Source: Acidobacteriota bacterium (GTDB lineage: Bacteria; Acidobacteriota; Vicinamibacteria; Vicinamibacterales; UBA2999). From it: a stretch of DNA of 64,000 nucleotides. The stretch lies in the NCBI GenBank assembly GCA_030650395.1, contig JAUSDY010000074.1, forward strand, positions 113,926 to 177,925. The letters are read 5' to 3'. Shown here one piece after another: positions 25,292 through 34,043 of the stretch (within the stretch, counting starts at the first letter, position 1; each line of letters begins with the position of its first letter). The notes under the pieces are model-generated. The model made no database searches. It saw only the letters and a program-made list of their open reading frames with translations, and was not told where the DNA came from. A program made the translations under genes and the position numbers.

Positions 25292-26884
25292 TTGAGTCCC
25301 TCAAAACCACCGGCACGGCAGCAGCAGCGCCGCCAAGAGAAACCGCCAGGATTGAAAGTCTTCGCCGCGCCCGTGGCGCTGACCGCGGGTCTGCTGGCGA
25401 TCAGCCTGTTGCCACGCGTGCAGGGGAATGTGGCGCTAACCAGGTCGTTCTGGGGCGCCGCGGCGCTGCTGTTGGCTTGGACGGTGGTGCTCGCCGTCAG
25501 TGCCCGAAAGTGGAACTGGAAGCCGTCGCTGGTCCTGGCGCCGCCACGGGCCCAGCACTACATCCAGAGCCTCTGCCACCTCACCATTTACGCGTACTGG
25601 GGCTGGTACTGGCGCCCGGTATACGACTTCGCTCCGCTGATCGTGGCCCAGCTCCTGTTCGCGTATGCGTTCGACATGCTGTTGTCGTGGTCGCGTCGCG
25701 AGGCCTATGTGCTCGGCTTCGGTCCGTTCCCGATCATCTTCAGCACCAACCTGTTCCTGTGGTTCAAGGACGACTGGTTCAGCCTCCAGTTCCTGCTCGT
25801 CGCCGTAGGGTTCGCCGGCAAGGCCTTCGTGCGCTGGGAGCGTGACGGGAAGCGCGTGCACATCTTCAACCCGTCCGCGTTCACGCTCGCGCTGTTCGCG
25901 CTGGTGCTGCTCGCGACCGGCACCACCAGCATCACGTGGGGCCAGGAGATTGCCACCACCTTCGGCCTTGGCCCGAGAATTTATGCGGTGCTGTTTCTCA
26001 CCGGCCTGGTGGTGATGTACTTCTTCGCGATCACGCCAGTCACGGTGGCGGCCGCCGCGACGCTGTTCGGCGCGAGCGCGCTTTACGCCGCCGTCACGGG
26101 CGTGCCGTATTTCGTCGATTCGGAAATTCCGTCAGCGGTGTTCCTCGGCCTTCATCTGCTGGTGACCGATCCGTCGACCTCGCCGCGCACGCCCTTCGGG
26201 CGCGCGATCTTCGGCGTGCTGTACGGCCTCGGCGTCTTCGCGCTCTACGCGATCCTCGGCGCGCTCGGGCTGCCAACCTTCTACGACAAGCTGCTGTGCG
26301 TACCGCTGCTCAACCTCGCGGTCCCCGGCATCGACCGTTGGGTGCGGGCGATCGGCGATCGGCCTATCCTGAAGCGCCTGGCGCTCAACGGCCCGCTTGG
26401 CCGCGGCAACCTCGCGCACATGACAGCCTGGGTCATCCTGTTCGGCGCCATGACCACGCTCGGCGCCACCGATGGCCGGCATCGGGGCGACGCGCTGCCG
26501 TTTTGGGAAGAAGCCTGCGCCGCCAACCGTCCGCGCGCATGCGAGCGCCTGCTCAGAATCGAAGCCTCGTACTGCGCCGACAACGCCGGGTGGGCGTGCA
26601 ACGAGCTCGGACGGCACTACGTCGAAGGCCGACTCGTGCCCGCGGACGAGGCGCGCGCGTTCGGCTACTTCGCGCGAGCGTGCGAGGGACGATTCCAGGC
26701 CGGCTGCGTCAACCTGCTCGATTCGGCCACGCCGAGCGTGGCCAATCCGCGGGCGATCGATCTCCGGTTGCTGGTGCGTGAAGGAGGGCCCAACCTCCTC
26801 GAGATGCCCGAGCCGGAGTTGTACGCCCGCGCGTGCAGCCATGGATGGAGCTTCGCATGTGGGAAGGCATCGGCCTCCCGGTGA
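25292..26884 (+). CDS. RnfD/NqrB-like (UnbU-type) membrane protein with Cys-rich Sel1-like tail
   Basis: About 530 residues; the start is uncertain. The ORF-track ATG at 25109 lies in the divergent gene, and a TTG at 25292 gives LSPSKPPARQQQ. About nine to ten membrane helices. VHIFNPSAFTLALFAL and LLVTDPSTSPRTPFGRAIFG match the RnfD/NqrB-related proteins known from UnbU-like families, which hold flavin in ion-pumping or electron-transfer complexes. The periplasmic C-terminus (about 120 residues) has paired cysteines in a Sel1-like pattern: EEACAANRPRACERLL, SYCADNAGWACNELG, ACEGRFQAGCVNL, ACSHGWSFACG. Fusion of these two parts is unusual. The end overlaps the SUMF1 gene by GTGA, so the two proteins are probably made together. 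Confidence 0.65.
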   Translation: MSPSKPPARQQQRRQEKPPGLKVFAAPVALTAGLLAISLLPRVQGNVALTRSFWGAAALLLAWTVVLAVSARKWNWKPSLVLAPPRAQHYIQSLCHLTIYAYWGWYWRPVYDFAPLIVAQLLFAYAFDMLLSWSRREAYVLGFGPFPIIFSTNLFLWFKDDWFSLQFLLVAVGFAGKAFVRWERDGKRVHIFNPSAFTLALFALVLLATGTTSITWGQEIATTFGLGPRIYAVLFLTGLVVMYFFAITPVTVAAAATLFGASALYAAVTGVPYFVDSEIPSAVFLGLHLLVTDPSTSPRTPFGRAIFGVLYGLGVFALYAILGALGLPTFYDKLLCVPLLNLAVPGIDRWVRAIGDRPILKRLALNGPLGRGNLAHMTAWVILFGAMTTLGATDGRHRGDALPFWEEACAANRPRACERLLRIEASYCADNAGWACNELGRHYVEGRLVPADEARAFGYFARACEGRFQAGCVNLLDSATPSVANPRAIDLRLLVREGGPNLLEMPEPELYARACSHGWSFACGKASASR

Positions 26885-27732
26885 GAGCCCTGACGTGGAT
26901 CGGGACGGCGATGGTCGTGGTATCGCTCACCGCGTGGCCGGCGATCGGACAGGGCGGGGCAGGCTCGCTGCCGGATCTGGTCGAGATTCCCGGCGGGCCA
27001 TTCGTGATGGGCGCGGATGCGGCTCGCGATCCTCTGGCTTACGACAACGAGCGGTGGTCGCGCGCCGCGGGTGAAGCAGCGGTCGACGTGCCGCTCTTCT
27101 ACATCGCGCGGCACGAAGTCACGGTCGCACAGTTTTCTGCGTTCGTTCGCGCCACCAGCTGGAAGGCCGATCCGCAAGCGGCCGCCGGACCGCCCAGCCA
27201 CCCGGTAACCTTCGTCACCTGGCCCGATGCCCTTGCGTATTGTCGTTGGCTCGAAGCGATGCTCAACGGCTCTCCGGACACGCCGCCCCAGCTACGCCAA
27301 CGCCTGAAGGAAGGCTGGCGTGTCAGCCTGCCGACGGAGGCCGAGTGGGAGAAGGCCGCGCGCGGAACGGATCGACGGACCTATCCCTGGGGTAACGAGC
27401 CCAGACGCGACCGGGCGAACTACGAAAATACCGCCACGACGCCAGTGGGACAGTTCGCGTGCCCGGAATGTCCCTATGGGCTCGCCGACATGAGCGGCAA
27501 CGTGTGGGAGTGGACCAGCAGCCCTTCTCAACCCTACCCGTACGATCTGAGTGATGACCGCGCAAACCTGGACGCCGATGCGCTCTGGGTGATGCGTGGT
27601 GGCCACTACGGCGACGGCCCCCGCAACGTGCGCACCACGACGCGAGGGGCCGCGGACCCGGGTGCGCGCCGGGCGTTCATCGGCTTTCGCGTCGCCGTGC
27701 ACCTTACGGCGTCGCCGGCTTCCAGTCGGTGA
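26881..27732 (+). CDS. Formylglycine-generating-enzyme-like (SUMF1) exported protein
   Basis: About 283 residues from the GTG at 26881, which overlaps the previous stop (GTGA) and begins directly with a signal peptide (RALTWIGTAMVVVSLTAWPAIGQG); upstream ATGs at 26833 and 26845 lie inside the preceding gene. FGE-sulfatase fold: LVEIPGGPFVMGAD, HEVTVAQFSAF, WRVSLPTEAEWEKAARG, TYPWGNEP, GLADMSGNVWEWTSS, VMRGGHY, FIGFRVA. True formylglycine enzymes have two copper-binding Cys near the C-terminus; here the only Cys pair is CPEC upstream of GLADMSGN, so catalytic activity of the aerobic type is doubtful. It is coupled to the RnfD-like protein and may serve as its periplasmic partner. Confidence 0.8.
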   Translation: MRALTWIGTAMVVVSLTAWPAIGQGGAGSLPDLVEIPGGPFVMGADAARDPLAYDNERWSRAAGEAAVDVPLFYIARHEVTVAQFSAFVRATSWKADPQAAAGPPSHPVTFVTWPDALAYCRWLEAMLNGSPDTPPQLRQRLKEGWRVSLPTEAEWEKAARGTDRRTYPWGNEPRRDRANYENTATTPVGQFACPECPYGLADMSGNVWEWTSSPSQPYPYDLSDDRANLDADALWVMRGGHYGDGPRNVRTTTRGAADPGARRAFIGFRVAVHLTASPASSR

Positions 27733-28633
27733 TCGCCTTGGTGATGGCGTCGGCGGAAATCTTGGCTCGGTAGTCGAGCAGCTTCTTTCCGTTTTCCAGC
27801 ATCTTGGCCACCGAGCCAATCTCGACGTTGTTGATGCTGAACTTCTTCGCCTTGATGCGTTGCTCGGCGCGAATCAGTTTGGGATCGGTCAGCGCCACCA
27901 GCGATTCGTAATGGTAATCGTCGTGGATGTCCCAGCGCGTTGCCGATCGCACGTCGGGCAGCTGCAGGATGCCAAGCGTCTTCAGATAGTCGTAACTCCA
28001 GATGTCCTGCGTGTAGTACTCGGTGACGTAATAGGCGCGCGCCGGGTTGCCGTTCCACTTCGCATTGAGCTCTTTCGCGACGTCCGTCATGCCGGTCACG
28101 TTGCCGCCGCTGTCGGCGATCATGACGATGTCCTTGAAGCCCATGGTCTTCAGGCTGGTGCTCATGTCGCGCAGAACGGCCCTGAACGTGTCTTGCGTAA
28201 TGAAGACTGCGCCAGGCGTGATGTTGGGGTTCTCCGGGTTGCCCGGCTCCATCGTGACGATCGGCGCGCACAGCGCATTACCGAGCTTCCGCGCTATCGC
28301 GGGGCACGTCGAACGCAGCACGTAGTTGTGCTTGCCGTTCGCATTGTAGGGGCCGTTCTTTTCGAGCCCGCCGCTGCCGATGATCGCCGTGGTCTTGCCG
28401 GCCTTGATGGCGTCGCGCGTTTCCATCCACGTTTGTTCTTCGATCCAGACGGTATCGAGCGCCTCGATCGGCCGCACGCCGTCGGCCACTGCCTGCGCGG
28501 CGCGCTGTTTCTCGCGCTGGGCGAGTTGTTCCGGCGTGAGGTTGGCGTCGCCGCGTCCGCCAGGCTGCTGCGCGGCCACCGTCACGGCGCAAGCGAGTAC
28601 CAGGAAAGCCACCAACACTCTTGTACGGTTCAT
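27704..28633 (-). CDS. Creatininase-family exported protein with altered metal site
   Basis: 309 residues from the ATG at 28633 (GGAGG six bases upstream), with signal peptide (VLVAFLVLACAVTVAAQ). Creatininase/MftE-type core: TTAIIGSGGLEKNGPYNANGKHNYVL corresponds to the PxGSxEQHGPHLPxxTD metal-binding segment and MIADSGGNVTG to the usual GHGGN. His residues expected at both sites are replaced (K-N-G, S-G-G-N), although an E, an H (GKHN) and distal D/H residues (DIHDDYHYES) remain. It may bind a different metal or be non-hydrolytic. Its end overlaps the convergent SUMF1 gene by 29 bp. Confidence 0.7.
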   Translation of the reverse strand: MNRTRVLVAFLVLACAVTVAAQQPGGRGDANLTPEQLAQREKQRAAQAVADGVRPIEALDTVWIEEQTWMETRDAIKAGKTTAIIGSGGLEKNGPYNANGKHNYVLRSTCPAIARKLGNALCAPIVTMEPGNPENPNITPGAVFITQDTFRAVLRDMSTSLKTMGFKDIVMIADSGGNVTGMTDVAKELNAKWNGNPARAYYVTEYYTQDIWSYDYLKTLGILQLPDVRSATRWDIHDDYHYESLVALTDPKLIRAEQRIKAKKFSINNVEIGSVAKMLENGKKLLDYRAKISADAITKAITDWKPATP

Positions 28634-28682
28634 ACGGTCCTCCGAGATCATGGCGAGTGCCGCCATTCTAGCCCGTGCGGGG

Positions 28683-30356
28683 CTAGAGCGCCGGATGCTT
28701 CAGATGGTGATCGGTCCTGGACTGGAACGCATGCGCCAGGAGCAGCAATTCAGGCTCGCCAAACAGCTTTCCAGTGAGCTGCAGCCCTGTGGGGGATCCC
28801 TCGAAGAATCCGCTCGGCAGGCTGATCACGGGATGGCCGGTGCGATTGGTGAGAAGCAGGTTCGCGCCGATGAAGAGGTCGAGTCCAGACATGGCCTCGT
28901 CCATCTGCTCCATGACCCGCATGCGATACCGGTTTGCCTGGATGTACTCGACGGCTGGAATGAAGCGGGCCGGCCGAATCTCGGCGGGACGGGCGCTCTG
29001 CTCGGGACCGCGTTCCACTTCGCGGAGCCTGCCGCTGCGAGTAAGGTCGTCGAACGCGGCGGCCATTTCCGCGTACCTGATGAAGTCGATGGCCTCGATC
29101 GCGACGTCAGGAAGATCGAATGGGACCACTTGAACACCGAGGCTGCGGATCACACTCAGGGCGTCCTCGTGGTTGCGGCCTGCAGCACCCTCAAACGCGG
29201 AACGCAAGTAGCCCACGCGCAGTTTCGCGACATCCGCGCTTGCGTCCCAACCGAACGGCACATCAAGGACGCTGTTGTCTTTCCCGTCGGGTCCGCAGAT
29301 GGCATTGAAGACAAGCGCACAATCCTCGGCTGAACGGCACATCGGGCCGACTGTGTCCTGGGTCCACGCCAGCGTCATCGCCCCATAGCGGCTGACTCGC
29401 CCGAACGTGGGCCGCATGCCGGTAAGCCCGTTTCGCGCCGACGGCTGAATGATCGATCCGCCCGTGTCGCTGCCGATGGAAAAGCCCACGAGTCCCGCCG
29501 CTGTGGCGGAGCCGGGGCCCGCAGACGAGCCGGAGGCATCCTGCCGGGTGTTCCATGGGTTGCGCGTCAGGCCGCCGAACCATTGCGCCGACAACGCCAG
29601 CGCGCCCGTCGAGAGCTTCGCCACCAAAATGGCGCCCGCTTCCCTCAGCTTCGTGTACACCGTGGCATCGGTATCGATGACTTGATCTTTGTAGGGAGAG
29701 GCGCCCCAGGTCGTCTTCGTCCCTCGGACCGCGAACAGGTCTTTCAATCCAAAGGGGATGCCGTGCAACGGGCCTCGGTACTTGCCGGCGGCGATCTCGG
29801 CATCTGCCTGCTTCGCCTGGGCCCGCGCCAGCTCCGGCGTGAGGCTGACCACGCAGTGGAGCATGGGATCGTATCTGGTCAATCGCGAGAGATAGAGCTC
29901 GGTCAGCTCGGAAGGCGTGACCTGCCGTGTCTCGACCAGCCTGGCTAGGTGCGTCACGGGAAGAAACGCGAGAGCTTCGTCGGTCGATGGCCGCGACACC
30001 ACCGGCACTCGGCGCCTAAGAAAGCGGGGCCCAACGGGCAACGACTTGCCCGGGGGGACGGGGTTGAACACGATGGCGGGCTGCGTGCTGTTGCCGAGGC
30101 CGGCTGTGCGAAGAAACTCGAACCCCGCCATGTAGCCGCGAGGAGCGTTCAACCGGGTCACGATCGAGTCCTGTTCCTCACGGGTGAAGGAGACGCCCGC
30201 GATCTTCTGCGCCGTCTCGATCATCTGGACCGTGACGATCGCGGAATCCTGAGCCGCGATCGTGAGCGCATCGGGCATGAGGGTCGATCCGAGACCCAGG
30301 GCTGTGAGGCACTCGAAGAACCGCCGGCGGTTGAATGCGAGTTGTTCTTCATTCAT
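28683..30356 (-). CDS. Amidase signature family protein, exported
   Basis: About 557 residues from the ATG at 30356 (MNEEQLAFNRRRFFECLTAL), with a Tat-like RRRFF and hydrophobic N-terminus. The amidase signature is complete: Lys in GIPFGLKDLF, the Gly/Ser-rich DASGSSAGPGSATAAGL and the nucleophile region SIGSDTGGSI. It hydrolyses carboxamides; substrate unknown. The C-terminal FFEGSPTGLQLTGKLFGEPELL is typical. It is divergent from a BamB-like gene with only 42 bp between the starts, so both promoters must overlap. Confidence 0.85.
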   Translation of the reverse strand: MNEEQLAFNRRRFFECLTALGLGSTLMPDALTIAAQDSAIVTVQMIETAQKIAGVSFTREEQDSIVTRLNAPRGYMAGFEFLRTAGLGNSTQPAIVFNPVPPGKSLPVGPRFLRRRVPVVSRPSTDEALAFLPVTHLARLVETRQVTPSELTELYLSRLTRYDPMLHCVVSLTPELARAQAKQADAEIAAGKYRGPLHGIPFGLKDLFAVRGTKTTWGASPYKDQVIDTDATVYTKLREAGAILVAKLSTGALALSAQWFGGLTRNPWNTRQDASGSSAGPGSATAAGLVGFSIGSDTGGSIIQPSARNGLTGMRPTFGRVSRYGAMTLAWTQDTVGPMCRSAEDCALVFNAICGPDGKDNSVLDVPFGWDASADVAKLRVGYLRSAFEGAAGRNHEDALSVIRSLGVQVVPFDLPDVAIEAIDFIRYAEMAAAFDDLTRSGRLREVERGPEQSARPAEIRPARFIPAVEYIQANRYRMRVMEQMDEAMSGLDLFIGANLLLTNRTGHPVISLPSGFFEGSPTGLQLTGKLFGEPELLLLAHAFQSRTDHHLKHPAL

Positions 30357-30398
30357 GGGCCAAAGACTACCAAAGGTTCCAGCGTTTGCTGAGGTACG

Positions 30399-31799
30399 AT
30401 GAACGGGATGTCGCTCGTGTCGCGGCGCGCCATCCTGAAGGGCCTGACAGGCACCGTGCTCGGCGCGCGTTCGGCCGTTGCGCAAACCCGCCGATTCTCA
30501 AGACCAAAACCGCTGGCCAAGGACGCCGTCACCCATGACTGGACGGCCTATCTCGGGCCGACGCACAACGCGGTTTCGACCGAGACGAGGCTGAGCCGGA
30601 AACCGCAGCCGCCCCTGGTTTGGGAGTTCACCAAGGGCACAGGCTACGCGTCGCCGGCGATCGCCGGCGAGCGGCTCGTGTTTCTCCATCGATTGCGCGA
30701 CGAAGAGATCGTCGAGTGCCTGAACTCGGAGACAGGCTCGACGAATTGGCAATTCCGGTACCCGACCGATTTCGAAGATCGGTATGGATACAACGACGGC
30801 CCGCGATCGAGTCCGGTCATCGACGCCGCGCGAGCGTACACGGTGGGCGCGCAGGGGCAACTGCATTGCCTCGACCTGGAAACTGGCCGAATGATCTGGA
30901 AGCGCGACCTGGACAAGGAGTACCGCGTCCCTCAGGATTTCTTCGGGCGATCGTCGACGCCCCTGATTGAAGGCCCACACCTGATCGTGAATGTCGGCGC
31001 GCCTGGCGGTCCGTGCGTCGTCGGATTCGACAAGATCACGGGACGCGAAGTCTGGCGGGCCGGTACGCAGTGGGGGGCCAGCTACGCGTCGCCGGTTCCG
31101 GCAGTGGTCCACGGGCAGCGGCGCGTCTTCGTGTTTGCCGGAGGCGAGTCCCAACCGCCAACCGGCGGGCTGATGTCCATCAATCCGACAAACGGTCGGG
31201 TCGATTTTTCATTTGCATTTCGAAGCCGGGTGTACGAGTCGGTCAACGCCTCGTGTCCGGTCGTCTTCGACAACAAGGTGTTCGTTTCGGCGAGCTATCG
31301 GGCAGGAGGCGCGCTGATCGAGATTCGACCGGATTTCACTCACAGGCTGGTGTGGACCACGCAGGAGTTTGGGCTGCATTTCAACACGCCCATTCACAAG
31401 AATGGCTACTTATACGGATTCGATGGACGCAACGAGTCCGACGCGTCGCTCGCGTGCGTTGATGTGTCGAGCGGCAAAGTCGTGTGGCGCAACGCGCCCG
31501 AATGGGCTGAACTGATCCAGGTCGGTGGTCAGCCCCAACGGCAGCTGGTCGGGACTTATCGGGGATCGTTACTGGCCGTCGATGGGCAGTTCCTGTGCCT
31601 GGGCGAGCTCGGGCATTTGTTATGGATGGACCTCACGCCGAAGGGATACCAGGAGGTCTCGCGCACGCGGCTGTTCGTGGCGCGCGAGTCGTGGACGCTG
31701 CCAGTGCTGAGCCGCGGGCTGCTCTACGTCGTGCAGAACACGCGGGATTTCATGTCGGGCGCCCGCCCGCGGCTGCTCTGTTACGACCTCCGGGCGTGA
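30399..31799 (+). CDS. PQQ-like beta-propeller (BamB-like) exported protein
   Basis: 466 residues with a Tat-type N-terminus (SLVSRRAILKGLTGTVLGARSAVA). Repeated propeller blades are seen: GYASPAIAGERLVFLHR, LDLETGRMIWKRDLD, FDKITGREVWRAG, VSSGKVVWRNAP and a closing RPRLLCYDLRA. These are PQQ_2/BamB-like repeats found in outer-membrane assembly factors and in many acidobacterial exported proteins with no known cofactor. Function beyond a scaffold or quinoprotein-like enzyme cannot be stated. Confidence 0.75.
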   Translation: MNGMSLVSRRAILKGLTGTVLGARSAVAQTRRFSRPKPLAKDAVTHDWTAYLGPTHNAVSTETRLSRKPQPPLVWEFTKGTGYASPAIAGERLVFLHRLRDEEIVECLNSETGSTNWQFRYPTDFEDRYGYNDGPRSSPVIDAARAYTVGAQGQLHCLDLETGRMIWKRDLDKEYRVPQDFFGRSSTPLIEGPHLIVNVGAPGGPCVVGFDKITGREVWRAGTQWGASYASPVPAVVHGQRRVFVFAGGESQPPTGGLMSINPTNGRVDFSFAFRSRVYESVNASCPVVFDNKVFVSASYRAGGALIEIRPDFTHRLVWTTQEFGLHFNTPIHKNGYLYGFDGRNESDASLACVDVSSGKVVWRNAPEWAELIQVGGQPQRQLVGTYRGSLLAVDGQFLCLGELGHLLWMDLTPKGYQEVSRTRLFVARESWTLPVLSRGLLYVVQNTRDFMSGARPRLLCYDLRA

Positions 31800-31854
31800 G
31801 GCCCGCTACTTCTTTTGCTCCACTTCCGAGGTGATGCGTCCGTGGCGCGCGCGA

Positions 31855-32922
31855 TTACCGCGGCGTCAGCGGAATCGCCCGCGGCGGCGGCTGGTCCACG
31901 CACAACTCGCAGACGCGCTGGAACACGCGGAACCCGACGATCGTGACGTCTGGCGAAAGATAGCCTTCACGAACCGGCTCCGGGCGCAGCAGGTCCGTGC
32001 TCAAGTACTTCTTGTTGCTGTCGGCGAAGACGGTCACCACGACCGACGTGGGGCCGAGGGCGTTCTGGACGTGCAGCGCGCCGAGGAAGTTGGCTCCCGA
32101 CGAAATGCCCACCGCCAGCCCGCAGTGCGCGAGCTGCTGGGCCAGGAGAATCGCGTCGCCGTCGTGAACGGCCACCACCGAATCGAGTTCCTCGAGCTTG
32201 AGGATGGGCGGGATGAATTCGTCCGAGATGCCCTGAATGCGATGCTGGCCGACCTTGCGCCCGGTCGACAGGGTGGGCGACTCCGCCGGCTCGAGCGGGT
32301 GCACCCGCACCGACGGCTGGCGCGTGCGCAAATAGCGGCCGGCACCCATCACGGTGCCGCCCGTGCCCACGCCGGCGACGAAGGCGTCCACGCCCAGTCC
32401 CGCCTGCTGCAGCTGCAGCCAAATCTCGGGGCCGGTGGTGTCGAAGTGCGCCTGCACGTTGGCCTCGTTCGAGAACTGACACGGCAGGAACACGCGCGGG
32501 TCTCTGGCGGCGAACGCTTCGGAGAGGCGGATGCTCCCGAGAAAACCGCCCTCCGCCCGGCTCACCGGCACGATCGACGCCCCGAAGCTGGCAATCAGCG
32601 ACATGCGCTCGGGGCTCATCCAGTCCGGCATGAAGACCGTCACCGGGTGGCCGAGCGCGCGCCCGATGGCCGAGAACGAGATGCCGGTATTGCCGCTGGT
32701 GGCCTCGGCGATCGGATCGCCGGGCCGGATCCGGCCGTCCCGATAGCCGTGCTCCAGGATGTGCAGGGCCATCCGGTCCTTGATGCTGCCGGTGAGATTC
32801 AACGACTCCTGTTTCGCGTAGATCACCCGCGGCTCGCCGCGCCAGGCGAAGTCGACGGCGAGGAGCGGTGTATTGCCCACCAGCCGGTGAAGCGAGCGGA
32901 ATCGCTCGGCGGCACTAGTCAT
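31855..32922 (-). CDS. Cysteine-synthase-family PLP enzyme
   Basis: 355 residues from the ATG at 32922, which overlaps the stop of a 49-aa ORF (ATGA). PLP-binding Lys in [15 protein letters not shown], the substrate loop [10 protein letters not shown] and the phosphate-binding [10 protein letters not shown] are all present. The core is that of O-acetylserine sulfhydrylase or cystathionine beta-synthase. A short C-terminal extension contains [10 protein letters not shown], which is not usual in CysK. Likely role: cysteine or a related amino acid formation, or a diaminoacid-forming variant. Confidence 0.8.
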   Translation of the reverse strand: MTSAAERFRSLHRLVGNTPLLAVDFAWRGEPRVIYAKQESLNLTGSIKDRMALHILEHGYRDGRIRPGDPIAEATSGNTGISFSAIGRALGHPVTVFMPDWMSPERMSLIASFGASIVPVSRAEGGFLGSIRLSEAFAARDPRVFLPCQFSNEANVQAHFDTTGPEIWLQLQQAGLGVDAFVAGVGTGGTVMGAGRYLRTRQPSVRVHPLEPAESPTLSTGRKVGQHRIQGISDEFIPPILKLEELDSVVAVHDGDAILLAQQLAHCGLAVGISSGANFLGALHVQNALGPTSVVVTVFADSNKKYLSTDLLRPEPVREGYLSPDVTIVGFRVFQRVCELCVDQPPPRAIPLTPR

Positions 32923-33068
32923 GGCCGGCCTTCCGGTATCGAATTGGCCGGTACGGGCTCTTCGCGCTCGGCCAGCGTGAACGGCTCGCGGAGCACCGCC
33001 TCGCCGCGCATGTCGACCGCGATGTACTCCTCGCCTGTGACGCTGTCGTGTTCCGTCGACCACTCCAT
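32919..33068 (-). CDS. Small acidic protein coupled to the cysteine-synthase-like gene
   Basis: A 49-residue ORF too short for the track. ATG at 33068 with GGGG seven bases upstream; TGA overlaps the next ATG as ATGA. Sequence: [20 protein letters not shown], then [20 protein letters not shown] and ANSIPEGRP. Acidic, with two beta-strand-like stretches. No family is recognised. Coupling and composition argue that it is expressed; it may be a leader or partner of the PLP enzyme. Confidence 0.45.
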   Translation of the reverse strand: MEWSTEHDSVTGEEYIAVDMRGEAVLREPFTLAEREEPVPANSIPEGRP

Positions 33069-33149
33069 GATCCCCGTCCGATTCGGCTAAAGATCGCGCC
33101 GTCTCGAGCACGGTCTCCCGCGGTCGTGGACGACATCGAGCGTCGTTTG

Positions 33150-33719
33150 CACATTGAGTCTATCGCGATACCCGCGGCATCTTCCCCGGGGTACACGGGG
33201 AAATCCGCGAATCCCACCCTTAACCTGCTCTACGCGTTCGATCGCATCACGGGCGAGCCGATCTGGCCGATGCCGGAGAAGGCGGTCCCGCAGTCCGACG
33301 TGCCGGGGGAGAAGACCTCGCCGACACAGCCCTTCCCGTCCAAGCCGCCGGTCTATTCGCGCAACCACCTGGCGGCCGACGACGTGATCGATTTCACGCC
33401 GGAGTTACGCGCCCAGGCGCTGTTGAACCTGAAGAAGTTCCGGTGGGAGCAGACGCCGTTTGTCCCCTATTCGGTGCCGAACGACACGGTACTCGGCAGC
33501 GTCCAGGTCGGCAACACGATGGGCGGCGTCAACTGGCCGGGCTCGTCGTTCAACCCCGAAACGGGCATCTTCTTTACCCAGGCGGAGATGCCGAGCCAGA
33601 GTATGGCGCTCAAGATGATCAAGTACGTCGCGGACAAGCCATCGGCCGAGGGGCCGCCGCAGGGCGACACTCGCGCGGGTTTTCAAGCAACGCTGCGCAT
33701 TTTCCCCCACCTCGAATGA
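33150..33719 (+). pseudogene. PQQ-dependent dehydrogenase fragment
   Basis: The frame from about codon 35 of the 223-aa ORF reads LLYAFDRITGEPIWPMPEKA, VPGEKTSPTQPFPSKPP and DDVIDFTPELRAQALLNLKKF, then GSVQVGNTMGGVNWPGSSFN. It is the central third of a quinoprotein glucose-dehydrogenase-like propeller and is homologous to part of the 23-25 kb gene. The signal peptide and first blades, and the last two to three blades, are missing. It is cut at both ends, with ill-fitting residues at the start and end. Confidence 0.75.
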
Positions 33720-33834
33720 GGAACCACGTGTCCCACGCCGGTATTCCGGCGCAAGCGGCGCCTCTACCCGGTTCTTGGCTTGGCGCCAACTGGTGCGCAA
33801 CTTGCACCGCCCAGCCTCAAAAGCGGGTGCTGCC

Positions 33835-34032
33835 ATGGACGAACGTTCCAGCGTGGAATCGTGCCGGTGGGCGAGACTGACCGTCCGCCTGCCATACCCT
33901 TTGTGGCTGGAATGCGAAGACAAGCCTTGGTCGTGCCTTCGCGATCCCGAGCCGCGTCCTCTTGAAAGCACTGACGTCTGCCACGGGTGCCTTCGGTGGC
34001 AACCGCGCCGCCTCCACGTGAGCGCGAACTGA
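33835..34032 (+). CDS. Small Cys-containing protein upstream of the oxoacid oxidoreductase operon
   Basis: 65 residues from the ATG at 33835 (within a longer track ORF). ESCRWARLTVRLPYPLWLEC, then WSCLRDPEPRPLESTDVC and HGCLRWQPRR. Five Cys, four of them arranged as C-x(n)-C and CHGC, suggest a small zinc- or iron-binding knuckle. It ends 12 bp before the GTG of the gamma-delta subunit, whose ribosome site (AAAGGA) overlaps its stop. I believe it is a real small gene and possibly part of the operon; function unknown. Confidence 0.5.
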   Translation: MDERSSVESCRWARLTVRLPYPLWLECEDKPWSCLRDPEPRPLESTDVCHGCLRWQPRRLHVSAN

Positions 34033-34043
34033 AAGGACCCGCT

